Shown here one piece after another: positions 1 to 8,975 of a stretch of DNA of 54,584 nt (position 1 is its first letter; every line of letters starts with the position of its first letter). The notes below the pieces were generated by a model, which worked only from the letters and a program-made list of their open reading frames with translations, was not told the DNA's origin and did no database searches. The stretch comes from Bacillota bacterium (lineage in GTDB: Bacteria; Bacillota; Clostridia; Tissierellales; MES13): contig VENA01000036.1 of the NCBI GenBank assembly GCA_009711785.1, positions 1 to 54,584 on the forward strand, given 5' to 3'. The translations under genes were made by a program, and so were the position numbers.

Positions 1-7
1 ACTTCAT
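1..7 (-). CDS. First codons of a gene running off the left edge
   Basis: The minus strand reads a perfect SD (complement of bases 15-21, AGGAGGT), a six- to seven-base spacer, then ATG AAG before the window ends. The product cannot be read. In Bacillus and Clostridia the genes after floA are usually yqfC, yqfD and phoH, so a sporulation gene of that set is a positional guess only. A structured leader lies directly upstream. Confidence 0.6.
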
Positions 8-19
8 TATAGATACCTC

Positions 20-102
20 CTGTAGAATTTGATTTGTAGTTACCTACTGAGCAACTTACATCTCAAATTTTACAGCGAGGTTCTATTTTTTTCAAACCTC
101 AT
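20..102 (-). promoter_or_regulatory. Structured mRNA leader of the left-edge gene
   Basis: On the minus strand two consecutive hairpins precede the SD. The first pairs 95-100 with 77-82 (GAGGTT/AACCTC). The second is a long irregular stem from 75 to 20: CTGTA/TACAG outside, then AATTTGA/TCAAATT, GTA/TAC and GTTGC/GTAAC inside. It ends directly against the SD. A ten-codon reading frame (102 to 70, starting ATG AGG TTT and ending TAA) overlaps both. I do not recognise it as a known riboswitch or ribosomal protein leader. Confidence 0.4.
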
Positions 103-196
103 TTTACTTTATAACAGGAATGCTCCTTTTATAATAAATTTATGCTTACTTTATTACCTGTATTACTAAATAACAAATTATTAGCCATTAAAAAAA

Positions 197-224
197 AGAC
201 ATATAGTCTAATGACTATATGTCT
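197..224 (-). terminator. Rho-independent terminator of the nfeD-floA operon
   Basis: A perfect 12-bp stem (AGACATATAGTC with GACTATATGTCT) and a four-base loop are followed on the minus strand by an uninterrupted U run. The stem overlaps the stop codon of the small gene at 215-649, so it closes the nfeD-floA transcript. Confidence 0.9.
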
Positions 225-649
225 AATTTATCTTTCTTTAAAGCTTTAGGTTCAGATAATATTTCTTTCATAACCACTGCTTTTACTAACTCTTCTTTTG
301 TAAAACTTAAATCAAAATTATTATCTCTAATTTCATCTTTTTTAATTTCATCTTTTATTATCTTTTTACCTTCATTTTTTTCTTTAGATACAATCTTATT
401 TTCTTTATCAAATTCATATTCATTCTCTGGTACTTTATTTATCTTGTTTATACTTTCTTTATTATTTTCTTTCCGTTCTATATTCACAACTTTTTTATTA
501 TTTCTATCACTTTTAACTTGTTTTATATCTCTATTGACAGAGACATTTTTTGTTTTATTTGTTTTGTTAAATTCTTTTTTTTCTTTGATACTTTTTAATA
601 CTGGTATACCAATAAAAATCAATAAAGGTATCAGATCTCCAAAATCCAC
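215..649 (-). CDS. Small membrane-anchored, highly charged protein after floA
   Basis: This 144-residue protein is of unknown function. It has one hydrophobic segment near the N-terminus (about residues 6-19, PLLIFIGIPVLKS). The rest is a long Lys/Asn/Glu-rich, low-complexity and probably disordered stretch. A more ordered C-terminus (about 112-144) has the pattern FTKEELVKAVVMKEIL, which looks helical. The GTG start is chosen because AAAGGAAG lies seven bases upstream. It follows floA by 18 bases and ends in a terminator, so it is co-transcribed with nfeD and floA. A role at the flotillin-type membrane assembly is suggested only by this position. Confidence 0.65.
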   Translation of the reverse strand: MDFGDLIPLLIFIGIPVLKSIKEKKEFNKTNKTKNVSVNRDIKQVKSDRNNKKVVNIERKENNKESINKINKVPENEYEFDKENKIVSKEKNEGKKIIKDEIKKDEIRDNNFDLSFTKEELVKAVVMKEILSEPKALKKDKLDI

Positions 650-667
650 ATTAACACTTCCTTTAAA

Positions 668-1651
668 TTATTCAGTATCCTCATCTTTAGGTTTATTGAT
701 TTTAGATATAGAATCTCTCATATCAGTATCAGCTAATATATTCTTTAAGTTATAATAATCCATTGCTCCTAAATTTCCATCATTTAAAGCTTTAGATAAT
801 GCTAAAGGTACTTCAGCTTCAGCCTCAACAACTTTAGCTCTCATTGACTGTACTTCTGCTTTCATTTCTTGTTCCCTAGCAACAGCCATAGCTCTTCTTT
901 CCTCAGCTTTTGCCTGAGCTATTCTCTTATCTGCATCAGCTTGATCAGTCTGTAATTGAGCACCAATATTTCTTCCTACATCTACATCTGCTATATCTAT
1001 AGAAAGTATCTCAAAAGCTGTTCCTGCATCTAATCCTTTTTCTAACACATTTTTTGATATCCCATCTGGATTTTCTAATACTGCTTTATGATTATCGGCA
1101 CTACCTACAGTTGTTACTATTCCTTCTCCTACCCTAGCAATAATAGTTTCTTCTCCTGCACCACCGACTAACCTTTCAATATTTGCTCTAACTGTTACTC
1201 TTGCTTTTACCATTACTTCTATACCATCCTTAGCTACAGCAGCTACCTTAGGAGTTTCTATTACTTTTGGATTAACACTTACTTGTACAGCTTCTAATAC
1301 TTCACGCCCTGCAAGATCTATAGCAGCAGCTCTTTCAAAGGGTAAATCGATATTAGCCCTTTGTGCAGCGATTAGCGCATCTACGACTGAATTTACATCC
1401 CCACCTGCTAGGTAGTGTGCCTCTAATTTATCAACTCCTAAACTTATTCCTGCTTTAGTTGATTTAATTAATGGATTTACTATCCTAGAAGGTATAACTC
1501 TTCTAAGTCTCATTCCTACTAAAGTAAATAATCCTATTTTTACACCTGAAAAATATGCAGTTATCCATAAACCAACTGGAATAAATGTAAATAACAATAA
1601 CAAAAATATAACTACTACAACAGCAATAATTACAAAAGGTATAAAACCCAT
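668..1651 (-). CDS. floA: Flotillin-like protein FloA
   Basis: This 327-residue protein matches the usual FloA length (about 330). An N-terminal hydrophobic hairpin (about residues 4-50, including [20 protein letters not shown]) inserts into the inner face of the membrane. An SPFH-type domain follows, then an Ala/Glu-rich coiled coil (about 235-290, [19 protein letters not shown]) used for oligomerisation. FloA proteins scaffold functional membrane microdomains and affect fluidity and membrane protein assembly. The start has a strong SD (AAGGAGG). It lies 14 bases after nfeD, the classic partner gene, which supports the assignment. Confidence 0.95.
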   Translation of the reverse strand: MGFIPFVIIAVVVVIFLLLLFTFIPVGLWITAYFSGVKIGLFTLVGMRLRRVIPSRIVNPLIKSTKAGISLGVDKLEAHYLAGGDVNSVVDALIAAQRANIDLPFERAAAIDLAGREVLEAVQVSVNPKVIETPKVAAVAKDGIEVMVKARVTVRANIERLVGGAGEETIIARVGEGIVTTVGSADNHKAVLENPDGISKNVLEKGLDAGTAFEILSIDIADVDVGRNIGAQLQTDQADADKRIAQAKAEERRAMAVAREQEMKAEVQSMRAKVVEAEAEVPLALSKALNDGNLGAMDYYNLKNILADTDMRDSISKINKPKDEDTE

Positions 1652-1665
1652 TTTATAAAACCTCC

Positions 1666-2952
1666 TTATTCTTTATGTTCTCTTACAACAACTCTAGTCC
1701 CTTGAACCTCAATTACTTTTATCTTACATCCTTTCTCAATATACCCCCCTTCTGTAACAGCATCTACTCTATCATCATTAATTAATATAGTACCTGCAGG
1801 TCTTAATGTAGTTAAAGCTATGCCTTTTTTATTTAGGTATTTATCCTTCATAGGCATGCTAGTATAACCATCATCATTTTCCTGCTTTGTCTTTAATATG
1901 ATCTTATCTAAATATGGACTCTTTGCACCATATTTAATTAATAATACTGCAGTAATAATAGTCAATATAACAGCAATCGATAAGGATAATATAGCTGTTT
2001 CTATGGATCCAGAAGCTAGAACAATACTTGTTATTACACAAACTATACCTCCTATACCAGGAACACCAAAACCTGGTATTCCTAATTCTATTATTACTAA
2101 AATTAATCCTGCAATAAAAAGAATAATACTACCTAAAGTAGAGTTACCAGCTAAGTAGTTCCCACCAAAAAATAAAGCAAATGCAATTAAACTTAATGTC
2201 CCTCCAGCTGCAAAACCAGGAGTAAATAATTCTATAAGTAATCCAATAAAACCTACTGAAAGTAAAAAAGTGGCTATATAAGGATTGACTATAAATTGAG
2301 CTATCTTAGTTTTAAAATCTTTACTTAAACTGATAATATTACTATTTTCCATATTAAATTCTTTAAGTATTTCTTTGTAACTATTAGCAGTTAAGTCACT
2401 TATTCCTAACTCCTTTGCATCTTCATTACCTAGGGTGAGAAGTTCACCTTTACCTACTAAGTCTTTTATTTCTAAATCCTTATCAGCCATAGATGCAATC
2501 ACTTTTGGATCGCGATTTCTATCCTTTGCTGTATCAGTTAACCATCTTAACCATAATGACATGACTTTTTCAGTATTGGGAATAGTTTCTGCAGCACCAA
2601 TAGTAGCCCTATCTGACATTGCTACCTTTTCACAGGATATAGTAATTAAAACTCCTGCAGATTCAGCTTTATTATCTACAAAAGCTATAGTTTTAGTATC
2701 TAAGTTCATAATAAGTTCTTTAATATCATTAGCTTTATCTATTAACCCACCATAAGTATCAATTTTAAATATTATAGCCTTTGGATTTTTATTTTCAATC
2801 TCTTTAACTTTATCTCTAACAAACTGATATGTTGCTTTATTAATTTCTCCTTCTATTGGTATTACATACACATCATTTCTACCTGCTAATGATATATTAC
2901 TAAAAAATATTAAAAAAACAAATATCAATAAAAACGTCTTAGCTCTTTTCAA
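1666..2952 (-). CDS. nfeD: NfeD family membrane protein with ClpP-like protease domain
   Basis: The start chosen is TTG behind GGAGGTGAG, giving 428 residues; an ATG 24 bases upstream lacks an SD. The N-terminus is a signal peptide ([19 protein letters not shown]). It is followed by a ClpP/crotonase-type serine protease domain of the long NfeD class ([13 protein letters not shown], then [12 protein letters not shown] with the likely catalytic Ser). Several membrane segments (about residues 225-340) precede a C-terminal OB-fold NfeD domain (about 365-428, [13 protein letters not shown] and [12 protein letters not shown]). NfeD proteins work with flotillins or stomatins in membrane quality control. 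It is first in a three-gene transcript with floA. Confidence 0.92.
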   Translation of the reverse strand: MKRAKTFLLIFVFLIFFSNISLAGRNDVYVIPIEGEINKATYQFVRDKVKEIENKNPKAIIFKIDTYGGLIDKANDIKELIMNLDTKTIAFVDNKAESAGVLITISCEKVAMSDRATIGAAETIPNTEKVMSLWLRWLTDTAKDRNRDPKVIASMADKDLEIKDLVGKGELLTLGNEDAKELGISDLTANSYKEILKEFNMENSNIISLSKDFKTKIAQFIVNPYIATFLLSVGFIGLLIELFTPGFAAGGTLSLIAFALFFGGNYLAGNSTLGSIILFIAGLILVIIELGIPGFGVPGIGGIVCVITSIVLASGSIETAILSLSIAVILTIITAVLLIKYGAKSPYLDKIILKTKQENDDGYTSMPMKDKYLNKKGIALTTLRPAGTILINDDRVDAVTEGGYIEKGCKIKVIEVQGTRVVVREHKE

Positions 2953-3503
2953 AATCTCACCTCCATATATTAACATTACTATAATTTGGAATTATATATA
3001 TATTATATACCAAATTATATAAAATATATAGTAAAATCTAAGTTCATTTATTTATCAAATAATTTTTATATCTTTCTTAGATAATTAAATATCTTAATTA
3101 TAGTATCTTTAATTATTATGCTGTACCAATCCTAGTGGATATACAAAGACAAGTGATAAATCAGGAATTTGTAGGACTATTTCTAGTCCTGAAGATACAT
3201 ATTTAATTAAATGTTAATAAAATTGGTTATAAGCTTACTTATCAAGGTAATGAAAGGCAAATAAAAAAACGTTATCAAATTTAAAAGAGAGTAAAAAACT
3301 TTGATTTGTGTAAGTAGTGGTATTATTTGTGCTAACTAGTAAGGAATTAATCTCTTAGATACCGTTGGATTGATAAAATAAATACTTAAAAGATAACAAA
3401 GATAATAATTTATCTTGTTTAAATAATTTTGTAAATCCGAAGAATGCTTTAAAATAATCTAAAATTTATAGTAAAAAATAAAAGTCTGGATAATATCCAG
3501 ACT
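2953..3503. other. Gene-free stretch upstream of nfeD
   Basis: About 550 bases hold no convincing gene. The part next to nfeD has nine-base inverted arms ATAATTTGG (2981-2989) and CCAAATTAT (3010-3018) around a very AT-rich centre, probably in the nfeD promoter. On the plus strand between about 3120 and 3400, short open pieces in shifting frames (for example 3210-3278, reading NVNKIGYKLTYQGNERQ) look like a decayed gene, but I cannot identify a parent. The yqeY terminator lies at the right end. Confidence 0.5.
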
Positions 3504-3505
3504 TT
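3481..3505 (-). terminator. Terminator after yqeY
   Basis: The 11-bp stem AAAGTCTGGAT/ATCCAGACTTT has a three-base loop and a U-rich tail on the minus strand. It ends the rpsU-yqeY transcript before nfeD. Confidence 0.88.
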
Positions 3506-3947
3506 ATGATAAATGTTGCTTTACAATTTTATTTACTAAACCTCCATCTGCTTTACCTTTAACTTTAGGCATTACAGCTGACATTACCTTACCCATATCC
3601 TTCATAGTATTCGCTCCAAGTTCATCTATTACAGCTTTTACTATTTCATCTATTTCTTCTTCAGATAATTGAGCCGGCATGTATTCCATGAGAATATCGA
3701 TTTCCTTTTGTGTTCTATCAACAAGATCTTCTCTATTTCCTTTTTCAAATCCTTCTATGGAGTCTTTCTTTTGTTTTACTTGCTTAGATATTATTTGTAT
3801 AACATCTTCATCCTCTAATTCTACTTTTTCATCTACCTCTTTTTGCTTAATGGCAGCTCTTACCATAGTAATAGTATCTTTCCTAAGCTTGTTTTTACTC
3901 TTCATAGAAGTCTTTAAATCATCCATAAGTCTTGCCTTCAGTGACAT
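3504..3947 (-). CDS. yqeY: GatB/YqeY domain protein
   Basis: This 147-residue protein starts at the ATG preceded by AGAGGTGAATTAT; a GTG nine bases earlier lies inside that SD. The sequence is a complete YqeY: a basic helical N-terminus (SLKARLMDDLKTSMKSKNKL) and a C-terminal half related to the tRNA-binding tail domain of GatB (YMPAQLSEEEIDEIV, MSAVMPKVKGKADGGLVN). The family probably binds RNA or tRNA, but its cellular role is unsettled. It begins 11 bases after rpsU and is co-transcribed with it, the usual arrangement. Confidence 0.93.
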   Translation of the reverse strand: MSLKARLMDDLKTSMKSKNKLRKDTITMVRAAIKQKEVDEKVELEDEDVIQIISKQVKQKKDSIEGFEKGNREDLVDRTQKEIDILMEYMPAQLSEEEIDEIVKAVIDELGANTMKDMGKVMSAVMPKVKGKADGGLVNKIVKQHLS

Positions 3948-3958
3948 ATAATTCACCT

Positions 3959-4141
3959 CTATCTTCTTCTCTTATTTTTTCTTTTAGCTGCTTCAGCTTT
4001 CTTTTTACGCTTTACACTAGGTTTTTCGTAATGCTTTCTCTTTCTAGCTTCAGTTATTACACCACTTCTTGAACACTGTCTTTTAAATCTTCTAAGAGCA
4101 TTCTCTAGTGATTCACTATCTCCTACTTTTATTTCCGCCAT
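3959..4141 (-). CDS. rpsU: 30S ribosomal protein S21
   Basis: This is a complete 60-residue S21 with the family signature [16 protein letters not shown] and a basic C-terminal tail rich in Lys and Arg. S21 binds the 30S platform near the 16S 3' end and assists initiation. The SD GGGGAGGG lies upstream of ATG. It has its own sigma-A-type promoter (4206-4234) in the gap after the HIT gene and heads a short transcript with yqeY. Confidence 0.98.
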   Translation of the reverse strand: MAEIKVGDSESLENALRRFKRQCSRSGVITEARKRKHYEKPSVKRKKKAEAAKRKNKRRR

Positions 4142-4169
4142 TCGATTTCCCTCCCCTCTACTACCATCA

Positions 4170-4181
4170 CTGTATATACAG
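4170..4181 (-). repeat. 12-base palindrome in the rpsU leader
   Basis: CTGTATATACAG is a perfect palindrome about 30 bases upstream of the rpsU start and 25-36 bases downstream of the -10 box. It could be a small protein operator or an mRNA hairpin, but nothing else supports a function. Confidence 0.3.
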
Positions 4182-4205
4182 TTATGTAGAATTAGGCACT
4201 AAAAT

Positions 4206-4234
4206 ATTATACCTTAAAATGCTATTATTTACAA
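4206..4234 (-). promoter_or_regulatory. Sigma-A promoter of rpsU
   Basis: On the minus strand TTGTAA (4229-4234), a 17-base spacer and TATAAT (4206-4211) form a near-consensus vegetative promoter. It lies immediately downstream of the HIT gene stop, so rpsU-yqeY can be expressed independently of the upstream operon. Confidence 0.75.
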
Positions 4235-4242
4235 CCATGGTT

Positions 4243-4587
4243 TTAGCCGGGAGGCCAAGTTAAATTTCTGCCTCCTAATATATGGTAATGTATGTGATCT
4301 ACAGTTTGGCCACCTTCTTTACCACAATTACTAACAATTCTATAGCCTTTATCGGCTATATTACTTTCTTTAGCTAACTTTTTAATAACAAGGTGAATGT
4401 GCCCTATTAATTGTTTGTGATCTTCATGTATTTCATTTAATGATTTTATATGCTCTTTAGGAATAACTAATATATGTGTAGGTGCTTGTGGTTCGATATC
4501 ATTAAAAGCAACTACTAAATCATCTTCATATACAATATCTGCTGGTATCTCTTTATCTACTATTTTACAAAATATACAATCAGACAT
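4243..4587 (-). CDS. HIT family (Hint-type) nucleotide-binding protein
   Basis: This 114-residue protein carries the histidine-triad motif HIHYHILGG near residues 98-106. The N-terminus CIFCKIVDKEIPADIVYEDD is typical of the Hint branch. Hint proteins are soluble homodimers that hydrolyse adenosine phosphoramidates and related adenylates. The start is preceded by AAGGAGGTGAATTAA. It follows mtaB by about 70 bases, the same order as in many Clostridia (prmA-rsmE-mtaB-HIT-rpsU). No terminator is visible between it and mtaB. Confidence 0.95.
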   Translation of the reverse strand: MSDCIFCKIVDKEIPADIVYEDDLVVAFNDIEPQAPTHILVIPKEHIKSLNEIHEDHKQLIGHIHLVIKKLAKESNIADKGYRIVSNCGKEGGQTVDHIHYHILGGRNLTWPPG

Positions 4588-4656
4588 TTAATTCACCTCC
4601 TTATAAATAATCATAATACACTATTTTTAATATTCTATATATAACTTAAAATTCCT

Positions 4657-5955
4657 TTAACAACTTAATATTTCACCTAATAAATTTTCTCCTGAAATAT
4701 CTTTTATTTTCACTTTAATAACTTTGCCCTCTAATGATGGATTTCTTTTCACCATAGTCCTGATATAATTATTTGTATACCCTTCTGTATAACTATTATT
4801 TTCTTCTTCAAATAATACATCCATTTCTTTATTTATAAATTTTTTATTAAAATCCTTAGTTAAATTTTTAGCTAATTCAATCATAATATTACTTCTCTCT
4901 GATTTAATATTACCATTAATTTGATTTTTATATTTAGCTGCTGGTGTTCCTTTCTTAGGTGAATATTTAAAAACATGTACCTTTGAAAAACCTATTTCTT
5001 TAACAAATTTATATGTCTCTTTAAATTCTTCATCTGTTTCACCAGGAAAACCCACAATTACATCAGTAGTTATTCCGGCATTCGGCATATGCTTTCTTAT
5101 AATCTTAACTATATTTTTGAATTCACTAGTAGTATATTTTCTATTCATTCTTTTTAGTACATTATCACTTCCACTTTGTAATGATAAATGAAAATGATTA
5201 CATACTTTAGGTAATTTAAGTAAATTTTCCATAAACTCATCATCAATTAAAGTAGGTTCAATAGAACTTAACCTTATCCTTTCAACCCCCTCAATGTTAT
5301 GGACACTTTCTAAGACATCTAAAAGGTCTACATTGCCTATATCTTTACCATATGATGCTACATGTATCCCTGTTAATACTATTTCTTTAAATCCTGATTT
5401 AGTAAGCTTTTTGACTTCTTTTATAATATTATCTAAACCTCTACTTCTAATAGGTCCTCTAGCATAAGGAATTATACAATATGAGCAAAACTGATTACAC
5501 CCTTCTTGTATCTTAAGAAAAGCTCTTGTCTTACCCTTTACATTATCTATAGCTAGTTCTTCAAACTCACTAACTGACATTATATCTTCTACTATATTTA
5601 TTTTTTGCTTTTTCTTTTCTGCTCTTTTACATAACTTAACAATCTTATTTCTATTCTTTGTACCTACTATTATATCCACTTCTTTAATGTCTAAGACTTC
5701 ATCAGGTAAAACTTGTGAATAACAACCTACAACAGCTATAACTGAATTTTCATTTCTCTTTTTCGATCTTCTAATGAATTGTCTTGATTTCTTTTCAGCT
5801 GCATTAGTTACACTACAAGTGTTAATTACATATATATCTGCTATTTCAGAGGGAGGCACTACTTCATATCCTTCTCTTTTAAACAATTCCAACATAGCTT
5901 CAGTTTCATATTGATTAACTTTACAACCTAAAGTATAAAAAGCCACCCTTTTCAT
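4657..5955 (-). CDS. mtaB: tRNA t6A37 methylthiotransferase MtaB
   Basis: This 432-residue radical SAM enzyme converts N6-threonylcarbamoyladenosine at tRNA position 37 to the 2-methylthio form. The N-terminal UPF0004 domain has the three cluster cysteines (FYTLGCKVNQYE, VINTCSVTN, VVGCYSQ). The radical SAM core has CNQFCSYCIIPYARG near residue 155. The C-terminal TRAM domain is about 370-432. The order and spacing of the domains fit MtaB (YqeV) rather than MiaB or RimO, and the position after rsmE agrees. The ATG shares one base with the rsmE stop (TAATG), indicating translational coupling. Confidence 0.96.
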   Translation of the reverse strand: MKRVAFYTLGCKVNQYETEAMLELFKREGYEVVPPSEIADIYVINTCSVTNAAEKKSRQFIRRSKKRNENSVIAVVGCYSQVLPDEVLDIKEVDIIVGTKNRNKIVKLCKRAEKKKQKINIVEDIMSVSEFEELAIDNVKGKTRAFLKIQEGCNQFCSYCIIPYARGPIRSRGLDNIIKEVKKLTKSGFKEIVLTGIHVASYGKDIGNVDLLDVLESVHNIEGVERIRLSSIEPTLIDDEFMENLLKLPKVCNHFHLSLQSGSDNVLKRMNRKYTTSEFKNIVKIIRKHMPNAGITTDVIVGFPGETDEEFKETYKFVKEIGFSKVHVFKYSPKKGTPAAKYKNQINGNIKSERSNIMIELAKNLTKDFNKKFINKEMDVLFEEENNSYTEGYTNNYIRTMVKRNPSLEGKVIKVKIKDISGENLLGEILSC

Positions 5956-6701
5956 TAAATCACTCCTAAATCTCCAAGTTCATACATAACTATCGCTAAC
6001 GTTGTAAATCCAGCTGTCTCAGTTCTTAAAATTCTAGGACCTAGTGTGATAATATTTGAGTTAATTTCTTGTAGTTTTTCTATCTCCTTTTCTTCAAATC
6101 CACCCTCTGGTCCTATTATTATATTAATTTTATTTCCTTCCACGTTTTTAAGAACCCTTTTTAATCCTATGTTATTTTCATTTTCATAGGGCACTATAAT
6201 ATTTTCTTCCTTTGATAATTTATTTATCATATCTTTAAAATTAATTATACCTTCTACCTTTGGGATAAACCCACGTTTACTTTGTTTAGCAGCCTCAGTG
6301 GCAATTTTCTCCCATCTGGTTAGTTTCTTTTTCTCTTTCTTTTTGTTATTTATCTTAACAACAGTTCTATCAGTCATTACTGGTATTATCTTAGAGACTC
6401 CTAATTCAGTTGTCTTTTGTATAATTAAATCCATTTTTGCTGATTTAGGCATCCCTTGATAAAGAACAATTTCTAACGGAGTCTTTACTGTGTCATATTT
6501 TCTTATAATTTTACATTTAATATCTTTACTACTTATTTCTGATATTTTTACTAAATAATCGCTTCCCTCTCCATCACAAACATTTATTTTATCATCAATA
6601 TTTAAGCGTAAAACATTTTTAATATGTTTTACATCTTCCCCTTCAATTACTAATAAATTGCCCTTTATATTCTCTTTATTTATAAAAAATCTATGCATCA
6701 T
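5955..6701 (-). CDS. rsmE: 16S rRNA (uracil-1498-N3)-methyltransferase RsmE
   Basis: This 248-residue SPOUT-class methyltransferase methylates U1498 of 16S rRNA. An N-terminal PUA-like domain (HRFFINKENIKGNLLVIEGED) precedes the trefoil-knot SAM site: KIIPVMTDRTVV, the glycine-rich IIIGPEGGFEEKEI and a C-terminal LGPRILRTETAGFTTLAI. The start overlaps the end of prmA by 11 bases, with the SD (GAAGGT) inside prmA, so translation is coupled. An ATG one codon later would serve equally well. Confidence 0.97.
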   Translation of the reverse strand: MMHRFFINKENIKGNLLVIEGEDVKHIKNVLRLNIDDKINVCDGEGSDYLVKISEISSKDIKCKIIRKYDTVKTPLEIVLYQGMPKSAKMDLIIQKTTELGVSKIIPVMTDRTVVKINNKKKEKKKLTRWEKIATEAAKQSKRGFIPKVEGIINFKDMINKLSKEENIIVPYENENNIGLKRVLKNVEGNKINIIIGPEGGFEEKEIEKLQEINSNIITLGPRILRTETAGFTTLAIVMYELGDLGVI

Positions 6702-7650
6702 CCATACCTTCTTTTATTTTAGATACTATACAAGACCATTCTCCCATTTCTATAACATCAAGAATTTCTAGACCATTTTCAATTAAAGCTTCTTTAACTT
6801 CATCTATCTTATCTAATATTATACCAGAAGCTATAAATACACCATCATCCTCTAGGAATGTTTTTATATCTTTACTTAACTTAATAATGACTTCAGCTAT
6901 TATATTTGCAACTATAACATTTGCTTTTCCATCAACTACATCTAATAGGTTGCCATGTTTAACTTGTACAGTATTTGCAACTCCATTTTTTCTAATATTT
7001 TCTCTAGAAACTCTAACAGAGTCCTCATCTAAATCTATTGCTGTTGTATTAACTGCACCTAATTTTGCACTTGCAATTGATAGTATACCTGTTCCACATC
7101 CAATATCAAATACAGTATCAAATTTATGTATATGCTTTTCTAATTGTCTTATACACATCATTGTTGTCTCATGGGTTCCTGTACCAAAGGCCATGCCTGG
7201 ATCTAATTCTATTATAAGCTCACCTTCATCTTTAGTATAATCTTCCCACGATGGCTTTATTATTATTTTTTCCCCAACCTTCTTAGGTTTATAGTACTTT
7301 CTCCATATTTTACCCCAGTCTTGTTGTATTATCTCAGAAGTGGTAACTTCACCAAGTCCTTTATCAAGACTATATTGTGGGATTTTTTCTATGTTCTGTT
7401 TTATAAGTTCTATTTTGTCAAGTAGATCTTCACTCTCTTTGAAATATCCCTTAACAATAACTCCTTCGTAATATTGGTCCAGTAAGTCATGGTCTATGTA
7501 GTCCCAATTCTTTTCATCATTATCTTCTTTCATTATGATGTCTTTAGGATCTTCTATTACAATACCTTCAACACCTACATCATAAAGTATATTTGAAACA
7601 GCCTCTACTGCTTCAGTTGTCGTTTTAATCTGGACCTCAAACCACTTCAT
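6691..7650 (-). CDS. prmA: Ribosomal protein L11 methyltransferase PrmA
   Basis: This 319-residue SAM-dependent enzyme trimethylates ribosomal protein L11. The start chosen is the ATG giving MKWFEVQIKTTTEAVEA, preceded by AAAGGGTG; an upstream ATG at 7692 would add 14 unsupported residues. The N-terminal substrate-binding domain is followed by a class I methyltransferase core with PGMAFGTGTHETT, the SAM loop VFDIGCGTGILSIA and NVIVANIIAEV (NPPF-like position). It follows dnaJ, from which a strong terminator separates it, and leads prmA-rsmE-mtaB-HIT. Confidence 0.96.
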   Translation of the reverse strand: MKWFEVQIKTTTEAVEAVSNILYDVGVEGIVIEDPKDIIMKEDNDEKNWDYIDHDLLDQYYEGVIVKGYFKESEDLLDKIELIKQNIEKIPQYSLDKGLGEVTTSEIIQQDWGKIWRKYYKPKKVGEKIIIKPSWEDYTKDEGELIIELDPGMAFGTGTHETTMMCIRQLEKHIHKFDTVFDIGCGTGILSIASAKLGAVNTTAIDLDEDSVRVSRENIRKNGVANTVQVKHGNLLDVVDGKANVIVANIIAEVIIKLSKDIKTFLEDDGVFIASGIILDKIDEVKEALIENGLEILDVIEMGEWSCIVSKIKEGMDDA

Positions 7651-7760
7651 ACACTTCACACCCTTTATTAATATTTGCTTATCTATACTCATTTAACTAT
7701 TATACCCTATTGAATAATAAAAAACCAGTGATTCCTTACAATAACATTATCTAAATAATA

Positions 7761-7792
7761 AAAATAATCATTCCTAAAGGAATGATTATTTT
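7761..7792 (-). terminator. Terminator after dnaJ
   Basis: The 14-bp stem AAAATAATCATTCC/GGAATGATTATTTT with loop TAAA is followed by U-rich sequence on the minus strand. It separates the heat-shock operon from prmA. Confidence 0.88.
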
Positions 7793-7797
7793 TACTT

Positions 7798-8937
7798 TTA
7801 ACTACCAAATGCCTCTTTAACTTTATCAAAAAATCCTTTTTTCTGTTCGTGGACCGTTTCTCCTGTTTCTTTAGCAAATTTTCTTAATATATCCTTTTGC
7901 TTCTCATCTAATCCAGTAGGTACGTCTATAACTACCTTTACATATTGATCTCCTCTGCCATATCCTCGAACACTTGGTATTCCTTTATTTTTAAGTCTGA
8001 ATACTGTTCCAGTCTGGGTACCTTCTGGTATTTTATATTTTACTTTTCCATCTAAAGTAGGCACTTCCACTTCATCTCCGAGGGTAGCCTGAACAAAAGT
8101 AATAGGGAATTCACATATTACATTGTTACCCTCTCTTTGAAATATCTTATGGGGTAAAACATTGATATAGAAATATAAGTCCCCTCTAGGACCTCCTTTT
8201 TCACCAGGTTCTCCTTCCCCTCTTAATGGAATTACAGAACCAGTATCTACACCAGCAGGTATTTTTACATTAATCTTTTTAGTTCTTTTTTCCTTACCAG
8301 TACCACTACATTTAGTACATGGTTCTTCTATTTGTTCTCCTGTTCCATTACATACTTCACAGGTTTTAACGTTAACAAATTGCCCAAACGGAGTGTTTTG
8401 TGCATACTTCACTTCGCCAGTACCGCTACATTTTGAGCAAGTTGTCTTTTTAGTCCCAGGTTTTGCACCTGTTCCATTACACTTAGTACAATTTTCTGTT
8501 CTCTTAATGCTTACTTCCTTTTCAGTTCCAAAGGCAGCTTCTTCAAATTTAACATTAAGTCTTACTTTAATATCAGAGCCTCTTTTAGGACCATTTCTTC
8601 TAGCTCTAGAAGAAAATCCTCCACCAAATATATCGCCAAATATGTCACCAAATATATCTTCAAATCCTCCAAAGCCTTGGCCACCAAAACCTTGACCTCC
8701 AAAACCTTGAGGATCTACACCATCATGACCAAATTGATCATATCTCTTTCTCTTTTCTGAATCACTTAAAATCTCATAGGCTTCACTAGCTTCTTTAAAC
8801 TTCTTCTCTGCTTCTTTATTATCAGGATTTAGATCTGGATGGTATTTTTTAGCTAACTTTCTATAAGCACTTTTAATCTCCTTTTGGGAAGCATCTTTAT
8901 TAACACCCAGTATTTCATAATAGTCTCTTTTACTCAA
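7798..8937 (-). CDS. dnaJ: Chaperone DnaJ (Hsp40)
   Basis: This is the complete 379-residue co-chaperone of DnaK. Translation probably starts at TTG behind AAAGGGTGGTG, giving [11 protein letters not shown]; another TTG 24 bases upstream lacks an SD. The J domain carries [11 protein letters not shown] with the HPD motif. The Gly/Phe region repeats GGQGF and FGDIFGD. Four zinc-finger repeats follow ([32 protein letters not shown]), then the two beta-sandwich substrate-binding domains. It is last in hrcA-grpE-dnaK-dnaJ, separated from dnaK by 80 bases holding a perfect hairpin. Confidence 0.97.
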   Translation of the reverse strand: MSKRDYYEILGVNKDASQKEIKSAYRKLAKKYHPDLNPDNKEAEKKFKEASEAYEILSDSEKRKRYDQFGHDGVDPQGFGGQGFGGQGFGGFEDIFGDIFGDIFGGGFSSRARRNGPKRGSDIKVRLNVKFEEAAFGTEKEVSIKRTENCTKCNGTGAKPGTKKTTCSKCSGTGEVKYAQNTPFGQFVNVKTCEVCNGTGEQIEEPCTKCSGTGKEKRTKKINVKIPAGVDTGSVIPLRGEGEPGEKGGPRGDLYFYINVLPHKIFQREGNNVICEFPITFVQATLGDEVEVPTLDGKVKYKIPEGTQTGTVFRLKNKGIPSVRGYGRGDQYVKVVIDVPTGLDEKQKDILRKFAKETGETVHEQKKGFFDKVKEAFGS

Positions 8938-8975
8938 TTTTTCACCACCCTTTTCAATCAATTATACTACATAAA

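Noticed and set aside
219..755. 178-codon open frame on the plus strand opposite the small gene and floA
   Set aside because: It is a Ser/Phe/Leu-rich mirror of a Lys/Glu-rich minus-strand gene, with no SD, and it crosses a strong terminator.
3110..3420. Intact insertion sequence
   Set aside because: No terminal inverted repeats, target duplication or transposase of useful length; frames are broken.
8393..8695. 100-codon open frame on the plus strand opposite dnaJ
   Set aside because: It is antisense to the repetitive Gly/Phe and zinc-finger region, is Pro-rich with no SD, and mirrors dnaJ codon bias.
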